NCBI GenBank assembly: GCA_029565815.1
Contig: JAKQNL010000249.1
Coordinates: 1 to 12,271, forward strand
Direction: 5' to 3'
DNA length: 12,271 bases
DNA from: Spirochaetota bacterium
Lineage (GTDB): Bacteria > Spirochaetota > Spirochaetia > Treponematales > UBA12059
A program made the translations under genes and the position numbers. A model generated the notes under the pieces. That model searched no databases. It was not told the origin of the DNA and was given only the letters and a program-made list of their open reading frames with translations. Below, one piece after another: positions 1 through 7,050 of this stretch (position 1 is the stretch's first letter; every line of letters starts with the position of its first letter).

Positions 1-246
1 ACCAAGTACCTGGCCCGCGGTGCCGTGAACAACGCAACCAACACCAGGAAAACCAAGCAGTACATCAAAAAGGCTTTTGAAGCCCAGCTGCGCGGCGAAG
101 GTTTTACCATGGTAGAGATACTGTCCCAGTGCCCGACCAACTGGGCCATGGAGCCGCGCGAAAGCGTAGACTGGCTTGAGGGCAATATGATCCCGTTCTA
201 CAAACTGGGCGAGATAAAGAACACCCTGGAAGGGAGCGCACAATGA
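1..246 (+). CDS. 2-oxoacid:ferredoxin oxidoreductase, beta subunit (3' end only)
   Basis: This is the C-terminal 81 residues of a thiamine-diphosphate-binding beta subunit; the reading frame is already open at base 1, so the GTG at 25 is internal and not the start. The stretch with CPTNW followed by a tail ending in YKLGEIKNTL is typical of the C-terminus of 2-oxoglutarate or branched-chain 2-oxoacid:ferredoxin oxidoreductases (KorB/VorB type). The complex oxidatively decarboxylates a 2-oxoacid to an acyl-CoA and passes electrons to ferredoxin in the cytoplasm. The thiamine and iron-sulfur sites lie upstream of the window, so substrate choice (2-oxoglutarate or branched-chain acid) cannot be decided here. 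The TGA stop overlaps the next gene's ATG (ATGA), which implies coupled translation with the gamma subunit. Confidence 0.88.
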   Translation, partial: TKYLARGAVNNATNTRKTKQYIKKAFEAQLRGEGFTMVEILSQCPTNWAMEPRESVDWLEGNMIPFYKLGEIKNTLEGSAQ

Positions 247-779
247 CCGAAAAGACCTTCATGGCCGGCTTCGGCGGCCAGGGCATCATATCGCTAGGAC
301 AGCTGTGGGTGTACTGCGCCATGAAAGAAAACCTTGAGGTTTCCTTCTTTCCGTTCTACGGCGCAGAGAAACGCGGCGGCATAGCCCGGGCAGGTGTTAT
401 TGTTTCTTCCAAGGAAATAGCAAGCCCGCTGGTTACCAAGCCGGATTCCGCCGTGGTCATGAACACGGACAGCCTGCCCTTGTGCGAGGGCATCCTTAAA
501 GAGGGCGGCACCATAGTCATCAACTCCAGCCTTGTGAAGGAAGATCCGAAACGCAAGGATCTGCGCGTCATCAAGGTGCCGTGCAACGAGATAGCCGAAA
601 AGCTCGGAGACCTGAAATTCGCGAACATGGTGATGATGGGCGCTTTGTCCAAGGCAACAGGCGCGGTAAAGCTGGACAAGCTTGAAGCCGTGCTTAAAAC
701 CTTCTTCCCCGAGAACAAACACAAGTTCATTCCAAGTAACATGAAAGCTATCCAGGAAGGCATGGCGGCCGTAAAATAA
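243..779 (+). CDS. 2-oxoacid:ferredoxin oxidoreductase, gamma subunit
   Basis: This 178-residue protein is the full-length gamma (catalytic-domain accessory) subunit of the same enzyme. The N-terminal GFGGQGI loop (residues 9-15), YGAEKRGG (near 40-47) and the later MVMMGAL segment are hallmarks of the POR/KOR/VOR gamma family, whose members are usually 175-195 residues. The gene starts at the ATG inside the ATGA overlap with the beta gene, so the two are co-transcribed and probably co-translated in the usual order beta then gamma. It contains no iron-sulfur cysteine cluster, as expected for this subunit. A strong terminator follows within 25 bases of the stop, making this the last gene of the operon. 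The symbol is left blank because korC/oorC and vorC cannot be separated from this subunit alone. Confidence 0.92.
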   Translation: MTEKTFMAGFGGQGIISLGQLWVYCAMKENLEVSFFPFYGAEKRGGIARAGVIVSSKEIASPLVTKPDSAVVMNTDSLPLCEGILKEGGTIVINSSLVKEDPKRKDLRVIKVPCNEIAEKLGDLKFANMVMMGALSKATGAVKLDKLEAVLKTFFPENKHKFIPSNMKAIQEGMAAVK

Positions 780-800
780 GATAGCCGCTAAAAAAGGTGG

Positions 801-833
801 ACGGGACACTCGTTTGGGTGTCCCGTTTTTTTT
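801..833 (+). terminator. Rho-independent terminator after the oxidoreductase operon
   Basis: Nine perfect base pairs (ACGGGACAC at 801-809 with GTGTCCCGT at 818-826), an eight-base loop, and a run of T from 826 to 833. A short A-run at 790-795 precedes the stem. It lies 21 bases after the gamma-subunit stop and faces the same way. Confidence 0.93.
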
Positions 834-860
834 GACTGCTGTTCGGGACTGCGCTATCTT
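832..860 (+). promoter_or_regulatory. Sigma-70-like promoter overlapping the terminator T-tract
   Basis: TTGACT (832-837), a 17-base spacer and TATCTT (855-860) form a good sigma-70-type promoter. The -35 box begins inside the T-run of the preceding terminator. Transcription would start near 867, leaving room for the AGGA at 874-877 ahead of the ATG at 887. Confidence 0.5.
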
Positions 861-886
861 CTTTCACTATGACAGGACGAACGCCA

Positions 887-1608
887 ATGCGCTCAACGCT
901 TACAGTATTTTGTCTTCTAGCCTGCGCTCTTATGCCTGCGCTGTTTGGCCTTGGGGCAAACCCGTCGGCTGTAAACCCGGACTCGGCCTGGGCCAGGCCA
1001 AGGAAGCATGGATACGTGGACAGGCGTATAAGCCCCAGCGCATGAGCGTGCGCTTTGACGAACTGGACGGCAGGGGCCTGGTAAAATCCAGCACCTTCAC
1101 CGAATACGCCCTGCGCTGGAACGGGGACAGTTCGGATGCAACTATTGTACGGGCAAGCAAGGACGGCAAGGATATCACCGAAAAAGCGCGGGAGGATGAG
1201 CGTAAGCGAAAAAAGCCCGATGCAACAAGCGGAGCGTCCGACTCCTCTTCTGGCATGGAGCCGGATGACTTTGTGCCTTTTTCCGATAAGGCTGGCCCAA
1301 AACTGTCCAAGGGTCCTACGCGCTGGAACGGCGCGGAGTTTTTTGTTCCATACGCAATACTGGATACTACTTCCGGTAGCGTTGGCGAACTGCACTTTGG
1401 CCCCAGCGGCCAGGTTCTTTCGCTGAGCTATAGCCTGCAAAAAAAACCGTCTATGCTGAGCGAGTTTTTTGGTACAGCCAGCTTTTCTTCTATGCCCGAC
1501 GGAGCCTTGGTCATAAGAGCATACGGCTTTTCCGGCGAGGGCGGCTTTCTGTTCATACGCATGCGCTTTGCCGTGCTCATGGAATTTTTCGATTATCGAA
1601 AGCCTTGA
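887..1608 (+). CDS. Secreted protein of unnamed family, apparently frameshifted after the signal peptide
   Basis: Two frames must be joined to read this gene. From the ATG at 887 (AGGA at 874-877, nine bases away) the protein starts with a clear signal peptide, MRSTLTVFCLLACALMPALF, but that frame ends at the TGA at 1043-1045. The rest, about 205 residues to the stop at 1608, is one frame back and has no credible start of its own; the ATG at 1042 lacks a ribosome-binding site. The mature part carries KDGKDITEKAR (nt 1159-1191), a charged and Ser-rich linker, and a C-terminal GGFLFIRMRF (nt 1540-1569). I recall this layout from uncharacterised secreted spirochaete proteins, perhaps with a LolA-like fold, but no function is known to me. 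The break is a one-base loss, an assembly error or a -1 recoding site (see findings). The upstream extension to 814 in the second frame is rejected. Confidence 0.6.
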
Positions 1609-1613
1609 AAACC

Positions 1614-1642
1614 TTGACTACGGCGCATCCCCGGGCTAGCCT
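1614..1642 (+). promoter_or_regulatory. Possible promoter of the DDAH-amidotransferase pair
   Basis: TTGACT (1614-1619), a 17-base spacer and a weak TAGCCT (1637-1642) lie just after the preceding stop and 44 bases before the DDAH start. The -10 match is poor, so this is only a candidate. I see no intrinsic terminator for the upstream gene between 1609 and 1686. Confidence 0.25.
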
Positions 1643-1686
1643 ATGGCCGGGTGGCTACATAAGGCGACACTAAAAAAGGGGGCACC

Positions 1687-2451
1687 ATGTTTTCAAAGGC
1701 TATCGTGCGCATTCCATCTCGTTCCATGACCAAAGGCATTACCGAGCACCCGGAGCTTGGCGTTCCGGACTATGGCCTTGCGCTAAAACAACACGAAGCG
1801 TACATACGCGCCCTGGAGCGATGTGGTCTTTCTATAACAGTGCTGCCGGCACTGGAGGAATTTCCAGACTCCTGCTTTGTGGAAGATGTTGCCGTGTGCA
1901 CTCCCGATTTTGCGCTTGTTACCAATCCGGGTGCATCCACCAGAAAGCACGAGACACAGGGCATCGCAGATATCTTGTCCGCCTTCGTGCCGGTCGTGGA
2001 GCGCATACAGGAGCCGGGCACGCTGGAAGGCGGAGACGTGATGATGGTTGGCAGGCATTTTTATATCGGCCTGTCGCGGCGCACCAACCAGGCAGGGGCA
2101 AATGCTTTTATCGACATCCTAAAGCGCTACGGCCGCACGGGCGAGACCGTGACCATGCCGCCAACCTTGCACCTGAAAACTGGTTTATCATACCTGGAGG
2201 GCAATGTACTGCTTGTGGACCAAGGTTTTGCCGCCTACAAACAGTTTGCCGCTTTTGATCGCATAGCTGTGCCCGCTACGGAAAGCTACGCGGCCAACTG
2301 CGTTCGCGTGAACGAGTATGTGCTGGTTCCATCGGGCAATCCAGCTGTGCTTGCAAGCATCAAGGCGCGGGGTTTGGCTACCATAGAGCTGGACATGAGC
2401 GAATACCGCAAGCTTGACGGCGGCCTGTCCTGCCTGTCCTTACGGTTTTAA
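1687..2451 (+). CDS. N(G),N(G)-dimethylarginine dimethylaminohydrolase (DDAH)
   Basis: This 254-residue guanidino-group-modifying enzyme is predicted to hydrolyse methylated arginine to citrulline and (di)methylamine in the cytoplasm. Family motifs in order are DSCFVEDVAV (61-70) for substrate guanidine binding, GTLEGGDV (111-118) with catalytic Glu114, RRTNQAG (131-137), His162 in HLKTGLSYL, and the nucleophile Cys249 in LDGGLSCLSLRF at the extreme C-terminus. Length and catalytic numbering (Glu114, His162, Cys249) agree with what I recall for the Pseudomonas aeruginosa enzyme. That makes DDAH a better call than arginine deiminase, which is about 400 residues. The ATG follows an AGGGGG at 1676-1681. 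The amidotransferase gene begins one base after the stop, so the pair is probably one transcript. True substrate preference cannot be read from sequence alone. Confidence 0.88.
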   Translation: MFSKAIVRIPSRSMTKGITEHPELGVPDYGLALKQHEAYIRALERCGLSITVLPALEEFPDSCFVEDVAVCTPDFALVTNPGASTRKHETQGIADILSAFVPVVERIQEPGTLEGGDVMMVGRHFYIGLSRRTNQAGANAFIDILKRYGRTGETVTMPPTLHLKTGLSYLEGNVLLVDQGFAAYKQFAAFDRIAVPATESYAANCVRVNEYVLVPSGNPAVLASIKARGLATIELDMSEYRKLDGGLSCLSLRF

Positions 2452-2452
2452 T

Positions 2453-3172
2453 ATGCGCTTTTTGTTTATCCGCCACTCGCCAAAGGAATACGACTATACC
2501 ATCGAGCCGGTGCTGGCAGCGCGCGGCGACCGCGTGGATACTGCCTCTTTTGCCCAGGGAATTATTCCGAGGGCGGCTAGCGCATACGACGCGGTGGTGG
2601 TGTTTGGCGGCCAGATGTTCGCCCACCAGGATGAGCTACACCCTTGGATACGAACCGAGCTTGGCTACATGGAAAGTGTCATGAAGGCCGATGTGCCGCT
2701 TCTTGGTATATGCCTGGGCGGCCAGCTTTTAGCCCGCCTCCTGGGAGCGCGGGTGTACAAGGCCCCGGTGCCGGAGTTCGGTTATCATCCTGTTACGCTT
2801 AGCCCGGCCGGCAGGGCATCGCCCTTGTTTACCGGTTTTGCCGATAGCTTTCCCGTATTCCTGTGGCATAGCGAAGTCTTCGACTTGCCCAAAGGCTGTA
2901 CGCATCTGGCCGGTGGAGAACACTGGAGCCAGCAGGCATACGCGTACGGCGATCGTACTTTCGGCACCCAGTTTCACCTGGAGTTTTCCGGGGAGCACCT
3001 GCGCTCAATGATGGAACAGGACAAGGATAGCCTTCCGCCAAAGAGCGCCGTGTGGGCAAACCCGCAGGCGGTGGCTGGCGACGATCGAAACCACGAGCTG
3101 GCCGGGAAGCACATGTTGTTATTGCTAGATAACCTGGCCGCTTTGGGCGTTGCCGGCGGCGGCCGTAAGTAG
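2453..3172 (+). CDS. Class I glutamine amidotransferase, stand-alone GMP synthase-like
   Basis: This 239-residue triad glutamine amidotransferase has the nucleophile elbow GICLGGQL (Cys87) and the His/Glu pair in QFHLE (His175, Glu177). There is no synthetase domain, so it belongs with free-standing YfeJ-like or PuuD-like proteins, which hydrolyse glutamine or gamma-glutamyl compounds, and not with GuaA. The ATG at 2453 is one base after the DDAH stop and has no clear ribosome-binding site, which points to translational coupling; a longer start at 2414 would lie inside the DDAH gene. Pairing with an enzyme that releases dimethylamine suggests a role in small-amine or amide nitrogen handling, but that is inference. 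The substrate is unknown. The C-terminal 60 residues after the core are variable in this family. Confidence 0.85.
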   Translation: MRFLFIRHSPKEYDYTIEPVLAARGDRVDTASFAQGIIPRAASAYDAVVVFGGQMFAHQDELHPWIRTELGYMESVMKADVPLLGICLGGQLLARLLGARVYKAPVPEFGYHPVTLSPAGRASPLFTGFADSFPVFLWHSEVFDLPKGCTHLAGGEHWSQQAYAYGDRTFGTQFHLEFSGEHLRSMMEQDKDSLPPKSAVWANPQAVAGDDRNHELAGKHMLLLLDNLAALGVAGGGRK

Positions 3173-3173
3173 T

Positions 3174-3185
3174 GGGCTTAAGCCC
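3174..3185. repeat. 12-base perfect palindrome between convergent genes
   Basis: GGGCTTAAGCCC sits between the amidotransferase stop and the stop of the - strand PAS gene. It could form a short hairpin on either strand, but there is no T-run on either side. It may act as a weak bidirectional end signal or may be chance. Confidence 0.3.
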
Positions 3186-3192
3186 GGTAGGC

Positions 3193-3540
3193 TCAACCAC
3201 GAACGAAGTGCGGCATGTCCGCAGGCAGTACCATGGACAGCTCCACTAGCCCTGCAACGGCTCCGCTTTCGTCGGTGAATGCGGATTGGTAAATCAGTTT
3301 CTTCTGGCCCTTTTTGTCTATGGTGTAAACATTTTGGCCGCCTTCGGCCATGAGCCTATGTATCGTGTCCGCCGATTTTTGCGCATGGTGGCAGGCCAGC
3401 AGGTTTGAGCCTATGAGCGAAGCCCCGCCCTGATCGGCAAAAGTGGCCTGGGCTTTTTCGTTCATGTACACGATGCGTAGCTCTTTGTCGGAAACGGTAA
3501 CCGCGCCTGGAAAGCGCATAACCCAGTCGGGCATTGTCAT
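3193..3540 (-). CDS. Stand-alone PAS-domain protein
   Basis: This 115-residue soluble protein is essentially one PAS domain: FPGAVTVSDKELRIVYMNEKA (with the usual Asn-Glu-Lys-Ala after the first strands), then LIGSNLLACHH, and a C-terminal VYTIDKKGQKKLIYQ sheet ending in LVELSMVLPADMPHFVRG. I recall small clostridial and spirochaetal PAS proteins, and PAS modules of DUF438-type proteins, with a similar NLL-x-CH segment and MPHF tail. There is no kinase, GGDEF or DNA-binding part, so any signalling must go through a partner. The start at 3540 is chosen because GGAGG lies seven to eight bases upstream; a longer frame to 3696 would run through the divergent Nudix gene. The Cys-His-His could hold a ligand, but this is not shown. 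Confidence 0.75.
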   Translation of the reverse strand: MTMPDWVMRFPGAVTVSDKELRIVYMNEKAQATFADQGGASLIGSNLLACHHAQKSADTIHRLMAEGGQNVYTIDKKGQKKLIYQSAFTDESGAVAGLVELSMVLPADMPHFVRG

Positions 3541-3602
3541 GCTTGTGTCCTCCGTGGCGGTTTGTGGCCGCGAGCGTACTGTACCAAGACTAAAGGACTT
3601 CA

Positions 3603-3608
3603 TACAAT
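3603..3608 (+). promoter_or_regulatory. Possible -10 box of the Nudix gene
   Basis: TACAAT at 3603-3608, in the 95-base divergent region between the PAS and Nudix genes, matches the -10 consensus at five of six positions. No good -35 box lies 16-18 bases upstream. On the other strand, TTGTAT and TACAGT in the same region could serve the PAS gene. Both are weak calls. Confidence 0.3.
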
Positions 3609-3635
3609 GCCCGGCAGGTGATAGTGGAGGCAAGC

Positions 3636-4199
3636 ATGGCACAGGGAAGCGAGCGTTGGGAAATACTGGAAGACAGGCAGATAGCCGAATATCCAATCTT
3701 TAGCGTGCGCCAACGGTTGAGCCGGGGGCCGCACGGAAAGAGCGGGCGTTTTGTGGCCCTGGATGCGCCTGACTGGGCTGTGGTGGTACCGGTGTTGGAA
3801 ACGGGCGGCCTGCGTAGCCTGCTTATGGTTAGGCAATACCGCCACGGTTCGGATACCGTGTGCCGTGAATTCCCCGGCGGGGTAGTGGAGCCCGCCGAGG
3901 ATACGGCTGCGGCCGCGGCTCGGGAACTGCTGGAAGAAACCGGCTACCGGGCGGGCCGCATAGAGCTTGCAGGTTCGTGCTGGCCAAACCCTGCGTTTAT
4001 GCGTAACCGCTTCCATGTGTTTGTAGCTACGGCTTTGGTTAAGGAAAATGAACAAAGCCAGGATGAGCATGAGCTTATCGATGTGGAGCCGGTGGCCGAA
4101 CAGCTTGCACTTGCATCGATGGGCAAAGCCGGATGGGACCACGCGCTTATGACGACAGCCGCCTGGTACTATGTGCGCTGGCGCGAAAGCCGCTCGTAG
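3636..4199 (+). CDS. Nudix hydrolase, ADP-ribose pyrophosphatase-like
   Basis: This 187-residue protein has a perfect Nudix box, G(x5)E(x7)RELLEETGY, at residues 82-104, preceded by REFPGG as in NudF-type ADP-ribose or nucleoside-diphosphate-sugar pyrophosphatases. These cytoplasmic Mg2+-dependent enzymes split X-linked nucleoside diphosphates. The WAVVVPVLE strand and LMVRQYRHG (63-71) before the box are the usual substrate-side elements of the ADP-ribose class, so that class is the best guess; the exact substrate is not shown. The ATG at 3636 has GTGGAGG five bases upstream, better than the GTG at 3618. It is transcribed away from the PAS gene, and its last 31 bases overlap the 3' end of the convergent fumarase gene. 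Confidence 0.87.
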   Translation: MAQGSERWEILEDRQIAEYPIFSVRQRLSRGPHGKSGRFVALDAPDWAVVVPVLETGGLRSLLMVRQYRHGSDTVCREFPGGVVEPAEDTAAAAARELLEETGYRAGRIELAGSCWPNPAFMRNRFHVFVATALVKENEQSQDEHELIDVEPVAEQLALASMGKAGWDHALMTTAAWYYVRWRESRS

Positions 4200-5881
4200 T
4201 AGTCGTTACCTTCGCTGTCGCATGCGACCAGCACCGGCAGGTCTACAAGCTCGACCAGCCGTATAGCCTCCATGCCAAGGTCTTCCCAGTCCAGTATCCT
4301 TGACGATCGCACATGACGCTTAGCCGCAATGGCCGCCGCTCCTCCAACTGCCGCAAAGTATACGCCGCCATGCTGTGCGCAGGCTTGTGCGCAAGCAGGG
4401 CTACGTTCGCCTTTGCCTATGCTGCATGGAAATATGCCGCGGCCCATGAACGAATCCAGGTAGCTGTCCATGCGTTTACTGGTGGTAGGGCCAAGCGAGC
4501 CGGATGCGTAGCCCTGTGGCGTACCGGTAGGCCCGGCGTAATACACAGGATATCGGCTCCAGTCCGGTAGCGTTTCGTTTTTTTCTATCATGGATGCGAT
4601 GCGAGCGTGGGCTGCGTCGCGGGCTAGCACTACTGTCCCGGATAGGCGAACCATGCTGCCGGCTTTTAGGTTTCTCCAAGCCGATGGCCCGTCAGCCAGA
4701 TTGACTTGTTCCAAGGCAGCTGTGTCGGCAAGCGCTATGCTCTCCCCGTCGCTAGCTGTGCCAGTGTCCACGATCCCATGCGTGCCGGCCCCGATTCTGT
4801 GTGTGGCCAGTATGTTGCGTATGTCGCTGTCGCTTGCCAAGCGCTCGATGTAATACCCGCTTGCATCCACACGGGCGTAGAGCTGACGGTGGGCAGAACA
4901 CGATATGGCCAAGGCAACAGGAAAGCTGGCTGCGTGCCGGCTTAGGCGCACAACCCGGGCGGCGCGCGCCATGAAACGGCCGCCAAATTGCGCACCCCAA
5001 GCGGAACGGCGTGCGCTGTCCAGTACCAGGGTTTCCAGATGGCTGTCGCGGCATGGGCTGCCGTCGCTACTGTCCAGCGGAAGGCCATCCAGGGCTCCGG
5101 TAGCTGCTAGCCTTGCGGCCAGCACGCTTTCTTCCGGGCCTTGGCCGCCTAGCACCAGGGCAAGCGTGTACGGCGGGCAGGCCGACACGCCCAGGTTCCG
5201 TACTGCATTGTCGATGAATTCCGCAAGGCGGGCTGGTTCCAGTATGCGTTTGGTTTCTTGGTAGAGGGCTGTCTTATTAGAAGATCCGCCGCCTTTTGCT
5301 ACAAACAGAAAATGCATAGCGCTACCGGGGCAGGAAAACCATTCCTGGTACACCGGTTCGTTGGTACCTGTGTTAGTTTCCAGTAACAGTTTTTGGCTGC
5401 TGTTTCCCCTGGGGGCAACTTGGCTGTTTCGTAGCAGGTGCTTGTTCCATGCTCTAAGCATGCCGTGCTCTATCGCAGCTTCCAGGTCGGCGTCTTGTTG
5501 CGGCAGCACACGCTCGCCTTTCCATACATATGCGGTGGCTGTGCCGGTATCCTGGCACAAGGGTAACACGCCCCCGGCAGAGCATAGGGCATTTTCCAAA
5601 AGCGAGCCCAAGGCAAGGCGTTCGTAACTCGATGCTGTTTGTGAAGCAAATGCCGATGCAATATCCTCGATAAATGATGTGCGTAAAAAAAACGACATGC
5701 GGCGTACCGCTTCTTCCGAAAGCTTTGTAAGGCTTTCCGCTTCGGGAATAATTATGGTGCGGCCGTCGCCTAGTGCTTCCTGCCTGGGTGAAACGAGGCT
5801 AAGGCGATCGAATGCAAGCTGGCTCTTTCCGTCCATTGCCAGCGCTACGGACTCTCGCGTGGCGTGTGAAAAATTCTTCAT
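4169..5881 (-). CDS. Class I fumarate hydratase (4Fe-4S), alpha and beta domains fused
   Basis: This 570-residue protein interconverts fumarate and malate, using an oxygen-sensitive 4Fe-4S cluster. The N-terminal alpha domain shows LPLCQDTGTA (Cys109), VAKGGGSSNKT (194-204), GVSACPPYTLALVLGG (Cys235) and PVALAISCSAHR (Cys328); spacing of the three cysteines fits class I cluster ligands. The C-terminal beta domain has GTVVLARDAAHAR (415-427), YYAGPTGTPQG, SLGPTTSKRMDSYLD (462-476) and EDLGMEAIRLV. Length is close to the FumA/FumB type (about 550), so it is a fused enzyme, in contrast to the split two-subunit form of many anaerobes. Related aconitase-superfamily tartrate dehydratases cannot be fully excluded. 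The ATG shares its A with the TAA of the upstream DUF362 gene (TAATG) and lacks a clear ribosome-binding site, so translation is probably coupled. Confidence 0.9.
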   Translation of the reverse strand: MKNFSHATRESVALAMDGKSQLAFDRLSLVSPRQEALGDGRTIIIPEAESLTKLSEEAVRRMSFFLRTSFIEDIASAFASQTASSYERLALGSLLENALCSAGGVLPLCQDTGTATAYVWKGERVLPQQDADLEAAIEHGMLRAWNKHLLRNSQVAPRGNSSQKLLLETNTGTNEPVYQEWFSCPGSAMHFLFVAKGGGSSNKTALYQETKRILEPARLAEFIDNAVRNLGVSACPPYTLALVLGGQGPEESVLAARLAATGALDGLPLDSSDGSPCRDSHLETLVLDSARRSAWGAQFGGRFMARAARVVRLSRHAASFPVALAISCSAHRQLYARVDASGYYIERLASDSDIRNILATHRIGAGTHGIVDTGTASDGESIALADTAALEQVNLADGPSAWRNLKAGSMVRLSGTVVLARDAAHARIASMIEKNETLPDWSRYPVYYAGPTGTPQGYASGSLGPTTSKRMDSYLDSFMGRGIFPCSIGKGERSPACAQACAQHGGVYFAAVGGAAAIAAKRHVRSSRILDWEDLGMEAIRLVELVDLPVLVACDSEGNDYYERLSRQRT

Positions 5882-6996
5882 TAGCGGAACAGTCCCCGTT
5901 TAAGCGCTATCGCATCGACCGGGCATACTTCGTGGCAGCAGTAACAGCGTATGCATTTGTCGTAGTCGACGGCGGGGGCGTTTCTTCCGGCGGTAAACGC
6001 AAGCGCGTCGGCAGGGCAAATTTTTATGCACGCGCTACAGCGTATGCACGGTTTATTGAGGAACACCGGCCGCGGTACCAAGAGATTTTTTAATGGCTTG
6101 TACGCCCAGCTAGGCATGCGTTTTCTGAAGAAATCATTTTCCTTTAGTACTTCCACCCGTTTGAAAGTATGCATGTGCCGTGTTTGCGGATTCTCCCCGC
6201 TTGTGCTTATGGCGCCTGCGTCAAAACCGTAGCGCGTATCACTGGCTGCCAGGTGCAGGTAGGAAATTTCCATGGGCTTGTATCCAACCAGGGAGGAAGC
6301 TACCCAATCCAGTTCGAATACGTTTGTGGAGCCCATGATGAGGCCTATGTCCACAGGCTGGCCGTTGTTCGGTCCGGGGCCTTCCATGCCAACAACCGCA
6401 TCCATGATGCTTGCGGCCGGCTTTAGCGCAAGCACCAGGTCGCAGATCATCGAGCCGAATTCTTCTCGGCCGGGGAAGCGCAAGTGGAACGCGCTTTTTT
6501 GTATGCCCGGAATAACGCCGAACAGGTTTTTCGCGGCTCCTGTGAAGTACATAAGGCTATGCGTTTTTAGTTTTGGAAGGCTTACCACCAGGTCGGCTTC
6601 CGCAGCCGCCCGGGCTACCGTAAAGCGGCGGACGCGCAAACCGCTGGGCGAATCGATGCTTACCGAATCGTTGAAGTCGGCCCACTCTGCACCTTCGGCT
6701 TTGGTGGCTTCCATAAGTCCTGATGCGGATGCGGCTAGGGCCGGAGGCTGCCAGCCGGGAGAATCGCCAACCAGCACGCGCTTGGCTCCGCGCGCTTTCA
6801 TAAGGCGTATGGCCGCCCGCAGCACAAACGGATGCGTGGTTACCGCAAGCTCCGGTGCGGCTGCGCGAAGCATGTTTGGTTTTAATAACACGGTTTTGCC
6901 GGACGGATTCGGACATCCTGCTGTATCCCATGCTTGCTCTACGGCATTGCATACGACATCAAGCTCGTATCGTTTACAGTCTATCAGTGATACCAC
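5881..6996 (-). CDS. DUF362 protein with C-terminal 2[4Fe-4S] ferredoxin domain
   Basis: This 371-residue cytoplasmic protein has a DUF362 core with VLLKPNM (36-42), VGDSPGW (76-82), SLPKLKTH (139-146), KNLFGVIPG (156-164) and GMEGPGP (203-209). An eight-cysteine ferredoxin module follows: CIRCSACIKIC (Cys317, 320, 323, 327) and CIRCYCCHEVC (Cys348, 351, 354, 358), each followed by Pro, the classic pattern for two 4Fe-4S clusters. The reaction of DUF362 proteins is not known to me; the tail suggests electron transfer or cluster handling. The GTG start at 6996 is supported by AGGAG eight bases upstream. The stop overlaps the fumarase start, so the two are made together; the PEGA gene ends 54 bases upstream on the same strand with no terminator seen between. 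Confidence 0.88.
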   Translation of the reverse strand: MVSLIDCKRYELDVVCNAVEQAWDTAGCPNPSGKTVLLKPNMLRAAAPELAVTTHPFVLRAAIRLMKARGAKRVLVGDSPGWQPPALAASASGLMEATKAEGAEWADFNDSVSIDSPSGLRVRRFTVARAAAEADLVVSLPKLKTHSLMYFTGAAKNLFGVIPGIQKSAFHLRFPGREEFGSMICDLVLALKPAASIMDAVVGMEGPGPNNGQPVDIGLIMGSTNVFELDWVASSLVGYKPMEISYLHLAASDTRYGFDAGAISTSGENPQTRHMHTFKRVEVLKENDFFRKRMPSWAYKPLKNLLVPRPVFLNKPCIRCSACIKICPADALAFTAGRNAPAVDYDKCIRCYCCHEVCPVDAIALKRGLFR

Positions 6997-7050
6997 GGTG
7001 TTCGCTCCTTACCAGGCGGCTTAGAAACATAGCGCTTGCCTGTTGTAGTC

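Noticed and set aside
814..1041. N-terminal extension of the secreted protein from 814
   Set aside because: The start would lie inside the terminator loop, and the extension has no signal peptide or ribosome-binding site. The frame beginning at 887 explains this stretch better.
748..1440. A 230-residue open frame on the - strand opposite the secreted protein
   Set aside because: Its sequence is Arg- and Pro-rich without recognisable motifs and it runs through the terminator. The + strand product has a signal peptide, a promoter and family-like motifs.
1630..1651. Inverted repeat CCCGG...CCGGG upstream of DDAH as a terminator
   Set aside because: Only five base pairs, a long loop and no T-run; such repeats are expected by chance in GC-rich DNA.
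6272..7024. A 250-residue open frame on the + strand over the DUF362 gene
   Set aside because: It is rich in Ser, Ala and Arg with no motifs and is a mirror of the real gene, whose ferredoxin cysteines and DUF362 motifs are unmistakable.
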